Below the pieces are notes generated by a model. That model searched no databases and had not been told where the DNA came from. It saw only the letters and a list, made by a program, of their open reading frames with translations. The translations under genes were made by a program, and so were the position numbers. Shown in pieces: positions 41,705 to 50,339 of a stretch of DNA of 64,000 nucleotides. The stretch lies in assembly GCF_000716435.1 (NCBI RefSeq), contig NZ_JNWO01000006.1, positions 248,001 to 312,000 on the forward strand, in the 5' to 3' direction. How positions within the stretch are numbered: the first letter of the stretch is position 1; every line of letters begins with the position of its first letter. This stretch comes from Streptomyces xylophagus (GTDB taxonomy: Bacteria > Actinomycetota > Actinomycetes > Streptomycetales > Streptomycetaceae).

Positions 41705-42916
41705 TCAGGCGGCCTCCCCGTGGGTCAGCTCGGTGGCTGACCGGGCCGCGGAGAGGCGGCCGTAGGCGTATGCCGCCGAGACCAGGGTCATGTGGCGGTG
41801 CCAGCCGGGGAAGGAGCGGCCCTCGAAGTCGAGCAGGCCGTAGTGTTCGCCGAGGTCGCCCACCGTGGCCAGGGTGCCGCGGTGCAGGCCGGCCAGGGCG
41901 AGCAGATCGGCCGTCCTGCGCTCCGGGAGGTTGGTGAGCCAGGCCTGGCCCAGGCGCTGCCGGGCCGGGTCCCACTCGGCGAAGACCCGGCCGGTGGCGG
42001 TGAACCGGACGCCGTCGGGCCGCAGGGCCGGTATCTCCGCCAGGCTGGAGATGACCTGGAGGCGGCGGGACCGTCCGGCGGGCCCTACCGCCTCGGGATG
42101 CCGGGTGCCGCCCTGGAACAGCAGCTGACGCGCCGATACCGGGGGCGCGGGCTCCCGGTTCGGGCGGCCGGGGCGCGGTTCGGCGGCGAGCGGCAACTGG
42201 CCGCCGACGGCCAGCACGAAGCTGTGGCCGCGCCCGTGCAGCCGCTCCACGAGCGGGCGTACGTCCGTCACCGAGGTCAGGTCCGCCACCACCGGCGCAC
42301 GGACCAGGCCGGGCTGCGCGGCCAGGGTCTCCACCAGGTCCAGGGCGTGGGCCCACAGCGGCTGCGGCCGGGTCTCCTCCGGGATGCGGGCGCGGCGCCG
42401 GACCGCCTCGTCGCCCGCCCAGGGTTCGGGCAGGTGCAGACGCCAGTCGACGGGCATGTGCTCACCCTCGCCGGAGAGGAACACCGCCATCCCCAGCTGG
42501 CAGTTGACGGTCCGCCCCTGCTCGCGGACGAAGCGCCGGTGCACCCCGACCGAGTGGTCGCCGCGCTTGGGCAGCACCGTCGAGGCGAGGGTCCACGCGT
42601 GCGTGGGCAACCGCTCCTCCACCCAGCGGACGAGCTCCCGCCGGGTCGCGTCCCACTCCCAGGGGCTGGCGTTCACGAACTGCTGCAACGACTGCGACGC
42701 CGTGGCCGACGAGGTCACCGCCTCCGCCATCCGGCGCACGGACTTCTTGCCGGGCGTGGCCAGCAGTCCGTGCAGATACACCTGCCCCCATCGCTGCTGG
42801 TCGGCGCGCGGCAGATGCTCGAACAACTGCCGGCCGAACGCGGCGAAGCCCTCGTGCCCCTGCTGTTTCCGTAGTGCCTGTCGTGGTGCCTGTCGTGCCT
42901 CTCGAATCGCTGACAC
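41705..42916 (-). CDS. IS701-like transposase, probably catalytically dead
   Basis: This 403-residue protein has the full-length IS701-family fold: N-terminal FEHLPRADQQRWGQVYLHGL and GKKSVRRMAEAV, then a DDE core. The first catalytic position, normally DD before (V/T)xxPK+G, reads LASTVLPKRGDHSVG, so the first Asp is replaced. The second (PVVADLTSVTD) and third (LLDFEGRSFPGWHRH) acidic sites look retained. No terminal repeats flank it directly and the ORF is intact, pointing to domestication or recent inactivation. GTG 42916 follows GAGGGGGATGGA. It is divergent from a TetR gene. Confidence 0.8.
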   Translation of the reverse strand: MSAIREARQAPRQALRKQQGHEGFAAFGRQLFEHLPRADQQRWGQVYLHGLLATPGKKSVRRMAEAVTSSATASQSLQQFVNASPWEWDATRRELVRWVEERLPTHAWTLASTVLPKRGDHSVGVHRRFVREQGRTVNCQLGMAVFLSGEGEHMPVDWRLHLPEPWAGDEAVRRRARIPEETRPQPLWAHALDLVETLAAQPGLVRAPVVADLTSVTDVRPLVERLHGRGHSFVLAVGGQLPLAAEPRPGRPNREPAPPVSARQLLFQGGTRHPEAVGPAGRSRRLQVISSLAEIPALRPDGVRFTATGRVFAEWDPARQRLGQAWLTNLPERRTADLLALAGLHRGTLATVGDLGEHYGLLDFEGRSFPGWHRHMTLVSAAYAYGRLSAARSATELTHGEAA

Positions 42917-43052
42917 TCCATCCCCCTCGGCGCGGTGCGATCCAGTCGAACGGTAGAAGCATAAAGAACGTTTGCTTTGTTTCGGGCCAAGTCTCGACTA
43001 CTTTGGCGAGTCCGGGCCCCCGTAACCCCGTCACCAGCGGCAATGTCGGGGC

Positions 43053-43628
43053 ATGCAGGAGAGAGCCGCTCACACACGCCACGCTCTGGTCCGCGCCGCG
43101 GCGGCGGAGTTCGACAGCCGGGGGTACGAGGGCGCCTCGCTGTCCCGGATCAGCAAGGGGGCGGGTGCCTCGATGGGCGCGCTCACCTTCCACTTCCCGA
43201 CCAAGCGGGCCCTGGCCGACGCCGTGCGCCGGGCCGGCCGGAGTGCCCTCGACACCGTGGTCCGGGACGTCTCCAGCGGTGTGGACGCGCCGCTCGACGC
43301 GCTCGCGGACCTGACGTTCGCCCTCATCCGGCTCCTGGAGGACGACGTCGTCGTACGGGCGGCGGCGCGGCTGGACCGGGACGGACCGCACGACGGGCAC
43401 GAACCGCGGCTGATCCTGGAGTGGGGGTGGGGACTGCGGGCGCTGCTCGCGCGCGCGGCCGCGGCGGGCGAACTGCGCCCGGGCGTGCTGCCGGAGACCG
43501 CCGCCGTACTCCTGACCCGGCTGGTCGCGGGCAACGGCGTGGAGTGGGCCGGGTCGCACCCGCCCAGGGGCGCGCGGCCGGACGACGTCTGGGAACTCGT
43601 GCTGCACGGGGTGACCGGGCGCGACTGA
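43053..43628 (+). CDS. TetR-family regulator, butyrolactone-receptor-like
   Basis: This 191-residue regulator has an HTH (AAAEFDSRGYEGASLSRISK, ASMGALTFHFPTKRALADAV) whose style resembles gamma-butyrolactone receptors (ArpA/ScbR) and their pseudo-receptors. It lies at the left border of the cyclitol cluster, convergent with its last gene, and is a candidate pathway regulator. The divergent gap to the transposase-like gene has an A/T-rich patch (ATAAAGAACGTTTGCTTTG, 42961-42980). ATG at 43053. Confidence 0.82.
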   Translation: MQERAAHTRHALVRAAAAEFDSRGYEGASLSRISKGAGASMGALTFHFPTKRALADAVRRAGRSALDTVVRDVSSGVDAPLDALADLTFALIRLLEDDVVVRAAARLDRDGPHDGHEPRLILEWGWGLRALLARAAAAGELRPGVLPETAAVLLTRLVAGNGVEWAGSHPPRGARPDDVWELVLHGVTGRD

Positions 43629-43668
43629 CGGAATGTGCCTGACTGCATGTGCCTGACGGCATGCGAAA

Positions 43669-43692
43669 GGGCCCTCGGCGCACCGAGAGCCC
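43669..43692. terminator. Bidirectional terminator at cluster border
   Basis: A 10-bp stem (GGGCCCTCGG with CCGAGAGCCC, one mismatch) closes a CGCA loop between the TetR gene and the convergent sugar-porter gene that ends the cyclitol operon. Confidence 0.65.
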
Positions 43693-43718
43693 CCACCGCA
43701 CGGAGTACCGGGGCTTCG

Positions 43719-45047
43719 TCAGCCCCGTCCCGACACCACCGGCGCGGCACCGGTCCGGGCCGGGTCCGCGGTGGCCCGCCCCGATCGCCGGGCCAACTCC
43801 CGCTGGACGTCCGCCAGGGAGCGGTTCTTCGTCTCGGGGACCCGGCGCAGGACGAAGACGACGGCACCCGCGGAGACCGCCGCGAAGAACCAGAACACCC
43901 AGCCCTCGCCGACCAGATCGGCGGCCGGCAGGAACATCTGGCCCACCACGAAGTTGGCGGCCCAGTTGACCAGCGCGCACACCGCGCCGCCGCGTGCGCG
44001 GGCCCCCGGCGGGAACAGTTCGGCGGCGAGGATCCAGAAGACCGGACCGAGCCCGATCGCGAAGGACGCCACGTAGGCGACCATGCAGACCAGCGCCGTC
44101 ACATTGGTGACCGGGCCCGGCGGCAGGCGGAAGGCCAGGCCCAGAGCGAGCAGCGAGAGGGCCATGCCGCCGAGCGAGAACAGCAGCAGCGGCCGCCGCC
44201 CGGCCCGGTCGATCAGTGGTACGGCCGCCACCGTCGCCACGACGTTCACCGCGCCGATCACCACCGAGTACGTGATCGAGTCGGCCGCGGGCAACCCGGC
44301 CCGGGCCATGATGCTCGGGGCGTAGTAGATGATGCTGTTGATCCCGCCGAACTGCTGGACGGCGGCCAGTGTCACCCCGATGACCAGCGCCGACCGGGCC
44401 GCCGGCGACCCGAGGACACCCTTGGCGCGCGGCACGCTCCCGCTGCCGGCCCGCCCCCGCAGCCACTCGGGGCTCTCCGGGATCGCCAGCGTGCCCAGCA
44501 GCATCGCGACGGACGGGACCAGCCCGACGGCGAACATGGCCCGCCAGTCGGCGCTGCCGGCGAACCCCAGATTGATCAGGTACGACACCAGGATGCCGAC
44601 GGTGAGCAGGATCTGGTTGGCCGTCACCAGGCGCCCGCGCAGCCTCGGCGGGGCGATCTCCGCGAGGTACAGCGGCACCACGGTCGAGGCGCTGCCCACC
44701 GCGAGACCGAGTACGGCGCGGGCGGCGACCAGTTCCGGGAAGTCACCCGCGGACACCGCGGCGAGCAGCCCCAGGGTGAACGTCAGCGCGATCGCGACCA
44801 GCACCTTCTTGCGGCCGAACCGGTCCGCGGGCCGGGCGCTGCCCAGGGCGCCCACGGCGGCACCCAGCAGCAGCGCCGAGATCACGGCTCCCTCCTCGAA
44901 GGAGTCGAGGCCGAAGTCGGTCCTGATGAACAGCAGGGCCCCGGAGATCACCCCGGTGTCGAAGCCGAACAGCAGCCCGCCGAGCGCGACCACCGCGGTG
45001 CACAGGCCGAGCCGGGCGGCGGGCGGGTGCGGAACGTCGTCGTCCAT
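43719..45047 (-). CDS. Sugar-porter MFS transporter
   Basis: This 442-residue protein has twelve predicted helices and sugar-porter signatures: DRFGRKK, PESPEWLRGR, QQFGGINSIIYYAP, DRAGRRP and PETKNRSL. Family members import hexoses, pentoses or inositol by proton symport. As the last gene of the cyclitol operon (42 bp after E2) it may take up a sugar precursor or move the cyclitol product. ATG 45047 begins the conserved N-terminus; the frame stays open far upstream but overlaps the E2 and E1 genes. Confidence 0.9.
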   Translation of the reverse strand: MDDDVPHPPAARLGLCTAVVALGGLLFGFDTGVISGALLFIRTDFGLDSFEEGAVISALLLGAAVGALGSARPADRFGRKKVLVAIALTFTLGLLAAVSAGDFPELVAARAVLGLAVGSASTVVPLYLAEIAPPRLRGRLVTANQILLTVGILVSYLINLGFAGSADWRAMFAVGLVPSVAMLLGTLAIPESPEWLRGRAGSGSVPRAKGVLGSPAARSALVIGVTLAAVQQFGGINSIIYYAPSIMARAGLPAADSITYSVVIGAVNVVATVAAVPLIDRAGRRPLLLFSLGGMALSLLALGLAFRLPPGPVTNVTALVCMVAYVASFAIGLGPVFWILAAELFPPGARARGGAVCALVNWAANFVVGQMFLPAADLVGEGWVFWFFAAVSAGAVVFVLRRVPETKNRSLADVQRELARRSGRATADPARTGAAPVVSGRG

Positions 45048-45088
45048 CGTCGTCCTCTCTCGTCGTTCGTCGTCGGTCTTCGGGGCCG

Positions 45089-46351
45089 TCAGGCGCGGGT
45101 GAGCAGGAGTCGCGGGTCGTGCAGCAGGGCGGCGGTGTCCGCGAGGACGCGGGAACCCAGGTCGCCGTCGACGAGGCGGTGGTCGAAGGAGAGCGCCAGG
45201 GTGGTGACTTGGCGCGGGACGACCTTTCCGCGGTGCACCCAGGGGCGCGGGCCGATGGTGCCGAGGGCGAGGATCGCCGACTCGCCCGGGTTGAGGATCG
45301 GGGTGCCGGTGTCGACACCGAAGACGCCGATGTTGGTGAGCGTCACGGTGCTGCCCCGCAGGGCCGCGGGCGGGGTCCGTCCCTCGCGCGCGGCGGTCGT
45401 CAACTCGCCCAGGGCGGCGGCGAGTTCGGGCAGGGTGAGGCGGTCGGCGTCCTCGATCGCGGGGACCAGGAGGCCGCGCGGGGTCGCGGCGGCGACGCCC
45501 AGGTTCACCCGGTGCTTCAGCACGATCTCCTGGCGTTCCTCGTCCCAGGACGCGTTCACCTCCGGATTGCGCCGCACCGCGACCAGGAAGGCCCGCGCCG
45601 CCAGCAGCAGCGGGCCGACCCGCAGCCCCGCCATGTCCGGATGCCCCTTGAGCCGTCGCACCAGCTTCATCGTGCGGGTGACGTCGACGGTGACGAACTC
45701 CGTGACATGCGGCGCGGTGAAGGCACTGGCCACCATGGCGCGGGCGGTGGCCCGGCGCACACCGGTGACGGGGACGCGGGTCTCGTCGGGGGCGGGGGCG
45801 GGCTGGTCGGAGAGGGGCAACTGTTCGGTGGGGGACGGGTGTTGGGCGGCGGCGCGCACGTCCTCGCGGGTGACATCCCCGCGCGGTCCGGTCGGTACGA
45901 CGACCGCCAGGTCCACACCGAGGTCCCTGGCGAACTTGCGCACGGGCGGTTTGGCCAGCGGCAGTTGGGGTGGAGCGGTCGCCGTTGCCGGAGTGCCCGG
46001 TCGGCGGCGGATCCTCCGTGCCGTGGGGCCGGGTGCCGCGCCGTAGCCGACGAGGACCGGGGTGCGGCGCGGGGGCTCCTCCGTAGCGGTGCCTGTGCCG
46101 GTGTCCACCGTGATGATCGGGGTGCCCACGTCGACCGTCGTGCCCTCGGGGAAGCGGAGTTCGTGGACGACGCCGTCGTAGGGGATGGGGAGTTCCACGG
46201 CTGCCTTCGCGGTTTCCACCTCGCAGACGACCTGGCCGTCGGTGACGCGGTCGCCGGTGGCCACGAGCCAGCGGATGATCTCGGCGTCCTGGAGGCCCTC
46301 GCCCACGTCGGGCATCGGGAACTCCCGGTAGCGCTGGGGGTTGTCCGTCAT
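45089..46351 (-). CDS. 2-oxoacid dehydrogenase E2, dihydrolipoyl acyltransferase
   Basis: This 420-residue protein has an N-terminal lipoyl domain with lipoylated Lys49 (VETAKAAVE), an E1/E3-binding domain (VRKFARDLGVDLAVV, GDVTREDV) and a catalytic domain ending LALSFDHRLVDGD, which contains the active-site His. It accepts the acyl group from E1 and forms acyl-CoA. Similarity is closest in style to branched-chain or acetoin-type complexes. Together with E1 alpha and beta it forms a three-gene set without E3, embedded in the cyclitol operon. Confidence 0.93.
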   Translation of the reverse strand: MTDNPQRYREFPMPDVGEGLQDAEIIRWLVATGDRVTDGQVVCEVETAKAAVELPIPYDGVVHELRFPEGTTVDVGTPIITVDTGTGTATEEPPRRTPVLVGYGAAPGPTARRIRRRPGTPATATAPPQLPLAKPPVRKFARDLGVDLAVVVPTGPRGDVTREDVRAAAQHPSPTEQLPLSDQPAPAPDETRVPVTGVRRATARAMVASAFTAPHVTEFVTVDVTRTMKLVRRLKGHPDMAGLRVGPLLLAARAFLVAVRRNPEVNASWDEERQEIVLKHRVNLGVAAATPRGLLVPAIEDADRLTLPELAAALGELTTAAREGRTPPAALRGSTVTLTNIGVFGVDTGTPILNPGESAILALGTIGPRPWVHRGKVVPRQVTTLALSFDHRLVDGDLGSRVLADTAALLHDPRLLLTRA

Positions 46352-46366
46352 CGTGAGCAGAACTCC

Positions 46367-47350
46367 TCAGTGGGCGAACGCGCGGTCCACGGCGTCGAGC
46401 ACACGGTCGATCCCGGGGAGGTACTCGTCCTCCAGCCGGGACGGCGGATACGGGCTGTGATACGCGCCGACCCGCAGGACCGGCGCCGACAGGTGGTAGA
46501 AGCAGTGCTCCGTGACGTGCGCGGCGATCTCCGCACCCGCGCCGAAGAAGACCGGCGCCTCGTGCGCGACGACGAGCCGGCCCGTCCTGCGCACCGACTC
46601 CCGCACGGTGTCGAAGTCGACCGGTGAGATCGAGCGCAGGTCGACGACCTCCAACTGCCGTCCCTCCTCGGCGGCCACGGCGGCCGCGTCGAGACAGGTG
46701 CGCACCATCGGGCCGTAGGCGGCCAGCGTCAGGTCGGTGCCGGGGCGTACCACCCGCGCCCGGTGCGCCGGCGGTTGGTCGGAGGCGGTGGTGTCCACCT
46801 CGCCCTTGTCGTAGTAGCGGCGCTTGGGCTCGAAGAAGATCACCGGGTCGTCGCTTTGGACGGCCTGCCGGAGCATCCAGTACGCGTCCGACGGGTTCGA
46901 CGGGGACATCACCCGCAACCCGGCGACGTGCGCGAACAGCGCCTCCGGGGACTCCGAGTGGTGCTCGACCGCGCCGATGCCGCCGCCGTAGGGGATGCGG
47001 ATGACGATCGGCAGGCGGATCAGGCCGCGTGAGCGGGCCGGCATCTTGGCGAGCTGGGTGACGATCTGGTCGTAGCCGGGGAACACGAAGCCGTCGAACT
47101 GGATCTCCACGACCGGGCGGTAGCCGCGCAGGGCGAGGCCGATGGCGGTGCCGACGATGCCCGACTCGGCGAGCGGGGTGTCCATCACCCGGTCCTCGCC
47201 GAAGTCCTTCTGCAGGCCCTCGGTCACCCGGAACACCCCGCCGAGCCGGCCCACGTCCTCGCCCATGACCAGCGTCTTCGGATCGTCGGCGAGCACATCG
47301 CGCAGGGCGGTGTTGAGGGCGGTCAGCAGGGTCATGGGGGTCGCTGCCAC
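46367..47350 (-). CDS. 2-oxoacid dehydrogenase E1 beta subunit
   Basis: This 327-residue transketolase-like protein (TLLTALNTALRDVLADDP, GEDVGRLGGVFRVTEGL, PLAESGIVGTAIGLALRG, RIPYGGGIGAVEHHSES) forms the heterotetrameric thiamine-diphosphate-dependent E1 with the alpha subunit encoded 3 bp upstream. E1 decarboxylates a 2-oxoacid and reductively acylates E2. The 2-oxoacid is unknown. The gene lies 15 bp before E2. Confidence 0.93.
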   Translation of the reverse strand: MAATPMTLLTALNTALRDVLADDPKTLVMGEDVGRLGGVFRVTEGLQKDFGEDRVMDTPLAESGIVGTAIGLALRGYRPVVEIQFDGFVFPGYDQIVTQLAKMPARSRGLIRLPIVIRIPYGGGIGAVEHHSESPEALFAHVAGLRVMSPSNPSDAYWMLRQAVQSDDPVIFFEPKRRYYDKGEVDTTASDQPPAHRARVVRPGTDLTLAAYGPMVRTCLDAAAVAAEEGRQLEVVDLRSISPVDFDTVRESVRRTGRLVVAHEAPVFFGAGAEIAAHVTEHCFYHLSAPVLRVGAYHSPYPPSRLEDEYLPGIDRVLDAVDRAFAH

Positions 47351-47353
47351 GGC

Positions 47354-48421
47354 TCAGCCCTCCTCGGCGAAGGACGCCTGGTAGGCCGCGAACTCGGCGC
47401 GCTCGCGGTCGACTTCGCCGTGCGCCTCGGCGTACACGTGGTCGAAGAGTTCCTCGGGCGCGGGGGAGGGCATGCTCCGTACGCCCTCCCGGACCCGGAC
47501 GGCCAGCGCCTCGCCCTCGGCCGTCACCTCGGCGAAGAACGCGTCGTCCGCCAACTCCTCGCGGCGCAGCAGCCGTTCGAGCCGCAGCAGGGGGTCCTTG
47601 GCGCGCCAACTCTCCACCTCGGCGGAGTCGCGGTAGCGCGTCGGATCGTCCGAGGTGGTGTGGGCGCCCATCCGGTAGGTGAACGCCTCGACGAGGAACG
47701 GCCCGCGCCCCGAGCGCACATGCTCCAGCGCGGCCCGGGTCACCGCCAGGACGGCCAGCACGTCGTTGCCGTCGACGCGCACCCCGGGGAAGCCGTAGCC
47801 CTGGGCGCGCTGGTGGAGGGGGACGCGGGTCTGCCGGGCGTTGGGCTCGGAGATCGCCCACTGGTTGTTCTGGCAGAAGAACACGACGGGCGCGTCGTAC
47901 ACGGCGGCGAAGTTGAACGCCTCGGCCACATCGCCCTGGCTGGTGGCGCCGTCGCCGAAGTACGCGAGCACCGCGGCGTCGGAGCCGTCCTTGGCCACCC
48001 CGCACGCGTAGCCGGTGGCGTGCAGCGTCTGCGAGCCGATGACCAGCGTGTAGAGATGGAAACCGTGCGCGTCGGGATCCCAGGCGCCGTGGTCGACCCC
48101 GCGGAACAGCCGCAGCAGCACCAGCGGGTCGAGCCCGCGGCACAGGGCGACGGCGTGCTCGCGGTAACTGGGGAAGACATGGTCGCCGTCGGCCAGCGCC
48201 CGCACCGAACCGACCTGCGCCGCCTCCTGCCCCAACAGCGAGGGCCACAGGCCGAGTTCGCCCTGGCGCTGCAGGGTCACCCCCTCGGCGTCGAAGCGGC
48301 GGGCGAGGGCCATGTCCCGGTACAGCGCCCGCAGTTCCTCCGGGCCGGCGTCCAGGCCGTACTCCGGGTGCGTGACCCGCTCGCCCTCCGGGGTGAGCAG
48401 CCGGATGCCGTCCCCGCTCAT
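47354..48421 (-). CDS. 2-oxoacid dehydrogenase E1 alpha subunit
   Basis: This 355-residue subunit carries the thiamine diphosphate motif GDGATSQGDVAEAFNFAAVY to NNQWAIS and phosphorylation-loop-like YRMGAHTTSDDPTRYR, as in branched-chain/pyruvate E1 alpha. ATG 48421 overlaps the stop of the serine-hydrolase gene (ATGA), which shows that the dehydrogenase genes belong to the same operon as the cyclitol genes. Upstream in-frame codons lie inside the hydrolase gene. Confidence 0.93.
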   Translation of the reverse strand: MSGDGIRLLTPEGERVTHPEYGLDAGPEELRALYRDMALARRFDAEGVTLQRQGELGLWPSLLGQEAAQVGSVRALADGDHVFPSYREHAVALCRGLDPLVLLRLFRGVDHGAWDPDAHGFHLYTLVIGSQTLHATGYACGVAKDGSDAAVLAYFGDGATSQGDVAEAFNFAAVYDAPVVFFCQNNQWAISEPNARQTRVPLHQRAQGYGFPGVRVDGNDVLAVLAVTRAALEHVRSGRGPFLVEAFTYRMGAHTTSDDPTRYRDSAEVESWRAKDPLLRLERLLRREELADDAFFAEVTAEGEALAVRVREGVRSMPSPAPEELFDHVYAEAHGEVDRERAEFAAYQASFAEEG

Positions 48422-49644
48422 CGCCCGCCGCCGACACCGAGGTCCGCCATCGCCCCGGCGACGGCCTTGACCAGGGAGGAGGCCCGCTTGTCGTCGGGGC
48501 CGAGCGCGATGAGCCGGTTCATCACGTACGACACCCCGGCCGCCGCGCGCGGCCAGGCCTGGTTGGCGGAGCCGCCGGCGCCGTCGTGGCCGAAGGAGTC
48601 GCCGTCCACGGTCGGGCGCGGGTTGGTGCGCAGCCGGTAGCCGCCGCCCCCGTACACCATCGGGACGTCGATGAGCTGGTCGGTCTTGCTGACCCGGGGA
48701 GCGCGGGCCTCGTCGAGCAGCCGGCGCGAGAGCAGTACGGGAGGCTCGTCGGCCGGGCGGGCCGCGTCCTGGGCGAGGATGCCGTAGAGCTTGGCGAAAC
48801 CGCGGGCGGAGCCGTAGGCGTTGGCGGCGGGGACGAGGGTGTGGCGGCGGCCGGGGCCGTTCCAGATGTCCTCGTCCTCGGGGAAGGGGACCGGGTTCTG
48901 CCAGATCCGCCGGGTCAGCGGGTCCTCGCTGGTGAAGTAGCCGGTGAACTGGTCGCGGAAGCCCGTGCCGTACTCGGTGCGGGCGACCCGGCCCAGCTGG
49001 TCCCGGGAGACCCCGAAGGAGACGTCGACACCGAGCGGTCCCGCGACCTCCTCGGCGAAGAAGCGGTCGAGGCGGCGCCCGTCGACGCGGCGGATCACCT
49101 CGGCGATGATCCAGCCGGTCGCCCACGGCCCGTACAGGATGCCCTCGGCGCGCGGGTCGGCCTCCGGCTCCTGGTCGGCGAGGAGCCGGGCCATGGCCTC
49201 CGGGTCACCGAGGTCGTCCTGGGTGAGCGGGGCGGCGACGCAGGGCATGCGGGCGGTGAAGGTCACGACCTCGCGGACGGTGATGCCGGCCTTCCCCTTG
49301 GCCGCGAACTGCGGCCAGTAGTGCGCGACCGGCTTGTCGAGTTCCACCGCGCCGCGGTCGACGAGCACCAGCAGCGCGGTGGCGAGGATGCCCTTGCTGC
49401 CGGAGAAGATCAGCTGGAGCGTGTCGCCGTCCCAGGCCCGCCCCGTCGTGGGGTCGGCCGGGCCGCCCCACAGGTCCACGACCAGCTCGCCGTCCAGCGT
49501 CACGGCGAGGGCGGCGCCCTGCTCGTCCCGCTCGGCGAAGTTGCGCGCGAACTCCTCGCGGACGTTCTCGAAGCCCGGAGCCACGTGACCGAACACGGTG
49601 GTTTCTGCTGACAGTTGAGGTGATATCGCCTGCGAAAGGGACAT
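48418..49644 (-). CDS. Beta-lactamase-fold serine hydrolase (EstB/LovD-like)
   Basis: This 408-residue class C beta-lactamase-related enzyme has the SxxK nucleophile motif SGSK at residues 81-84 and a YGPWATG motif supplying the catalytic Tyr. Relatives are esterases, D-aminopeptidases or acyltransferases such as LovD. No signal peptide is seen, so it acts in the cytoplasm, which argues against a resistance beta-lactamase. In this operon, with acyl-CoA-producing genes on one side and cyclitol genes on the other, acyl transfer to or from the cyclitol is plausible but unproven. ATG 49644. Confidence 0.88.
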   Translation of the reverse strand: MSLSQAISPQLSAETTVFGHVAPGFENVREEFARNFAERDEQGAALAVTLDGELVVDLWGGPADPTTGRAWDGDTLQLIFSGSKGILATALLVLVDRGAVELDKPVAHYWPQFAAKGKAGITVREVVTFTARMPCVAAPLTQDDLGDPEAMARLLADQEPEADPRAEGILYGPWATGWIIAEVIRRVDGRRLDRFFAEEVAGPLGVDVSFGVSRDQLGRVARTEYGTGFRDQFTGYFTSEDPLTRRIWQNPVPFPEDEDIWNGPGRRHTLVPAANAYGSARGFAKLYGILAQDAARPADEPPVLLSRRLLDEARAPRVSKTDQLIDVPMVYGGGGYRLRTNPRPTVDGDSFGHDGAGGSANQAWPRAAAGVSYVMNRLIALGPDDKRASSLVKAVAGAMADLGVGGGR

Positions 49645-49682
49645 GGTGAAGGAACTCCGATCGGTGAGAGGTGGTCGGTCGG

Positions 49683-50339
49683 TCAGACCGTCGCGGTCGC
49701 GGAGGCCCGCAGGGTCAGGCGCAGCCCGTCGTCGGTGTCGGCGCAGTGGGCGCCCAGATAGTCGGTGATCCGCGGCCGGCCCTCGGCGGCGGCGCCCTCG
49801 TGCGGGCCGACCACCACCGTGTAGCCGCCCGCGGCACGGCCGGCGAGCAGACCGGCCTCGGCGTCCTCGAAGACGACGGTCGCCCTGGGGTCGGTGCCGA
49901 GCAGGGTGGCGGCGGTGCGGTAGCCCTCCGGGTCGGGCTTGCCGCGCCGGACGTCGTCGGCGCTGACCAGGACCTCCGGCAGCGGCAGTCCGGCCGCGGC
50001 CATGCGCCGCTCGGCGAGTTCCCGGCCCGCCGAGGTGACCAGCGCCCAGCGCCCCCGGGGCAGCGCGGCCAGCAGGTCGGCGGCGCCCGGCAGGGCGACG
50101 GTGCCCCGGGTGTCGGCGACGTCCTGCGCCACCAGCCAGGCCGTCTCGGCCGCGACGTCCGTGCCCGGCGGGGCGTGCTCGGCCACCGTCTCCACGGTGC
50201 GCTGTCCGTGCGCGCCGGCCAGGATCTCCGCCGCGTCGAGCCCGTGCCGCGCGGCGAACCGCCGCCAGGTGCGCTCCACCGCCTCGGTGGAGTCGATGAG
50301 CGTGCCGTCCATGTCGAACAGCAGCGCCTGTGCGGTCAC
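49683..50339 (-). CDS. HAD-family sugar-phosphate phosphatase
   Basis: This 218-residue HAD hydrolase has motif I FDMDGTLID (nucleophile D9, D11), motif II VTSAG, Lys in RRGKPDPEGY and motif III VFEDAEAGL. It resembles beta-phosphoglucomutase/GPP-type phosphatases. In the cyclitol pathway it would remove the 7-phosphate from a cyclitol phosphate. GTG 50339 shares one base with the epimerase stop (TAGTG); an ATG at 50351 in the same frame is equally possible and would add four residues. Confidence 0.88.
   Translation of the reverse strand: MTAQALLFDMDGTLIDSTEAVERTWRRFAARHGLDAAEILAGAHGQRTVETVAEHAPPGTDVAAETAWLVAQDVADTRGTVALPGAADLLAALPRGRWALVTSAGRELAERRMAAAGLPLPEVLVSADDVRRGKPDPEGYRTAATLLGTDPRATVVFEDAEAGLLAGRAAGGYTVVVGPHEGAAAEGRPRITDYLGAHCADTDDGLRLTLRASATATV

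Noticed and set aside
43719..48437. A single minus-strand frame of about 1570 codons ending in the sugar-porter gene
   Set aside because: Only the last 442 codons encode recognisable protein (MFS). The rest runs in another phase through the E2, E1 beta and E1 alpha genes and is Arg/Pro/Gly-rich, as expected of an out-of-frame high-GC reading.
48418..49644. Resistance beta-lactamase
   Set aside because: No signal peptide and an EstB/LovD-like motif set inside a biosynthetic operon; antibiotic hydrolysis is not supported.
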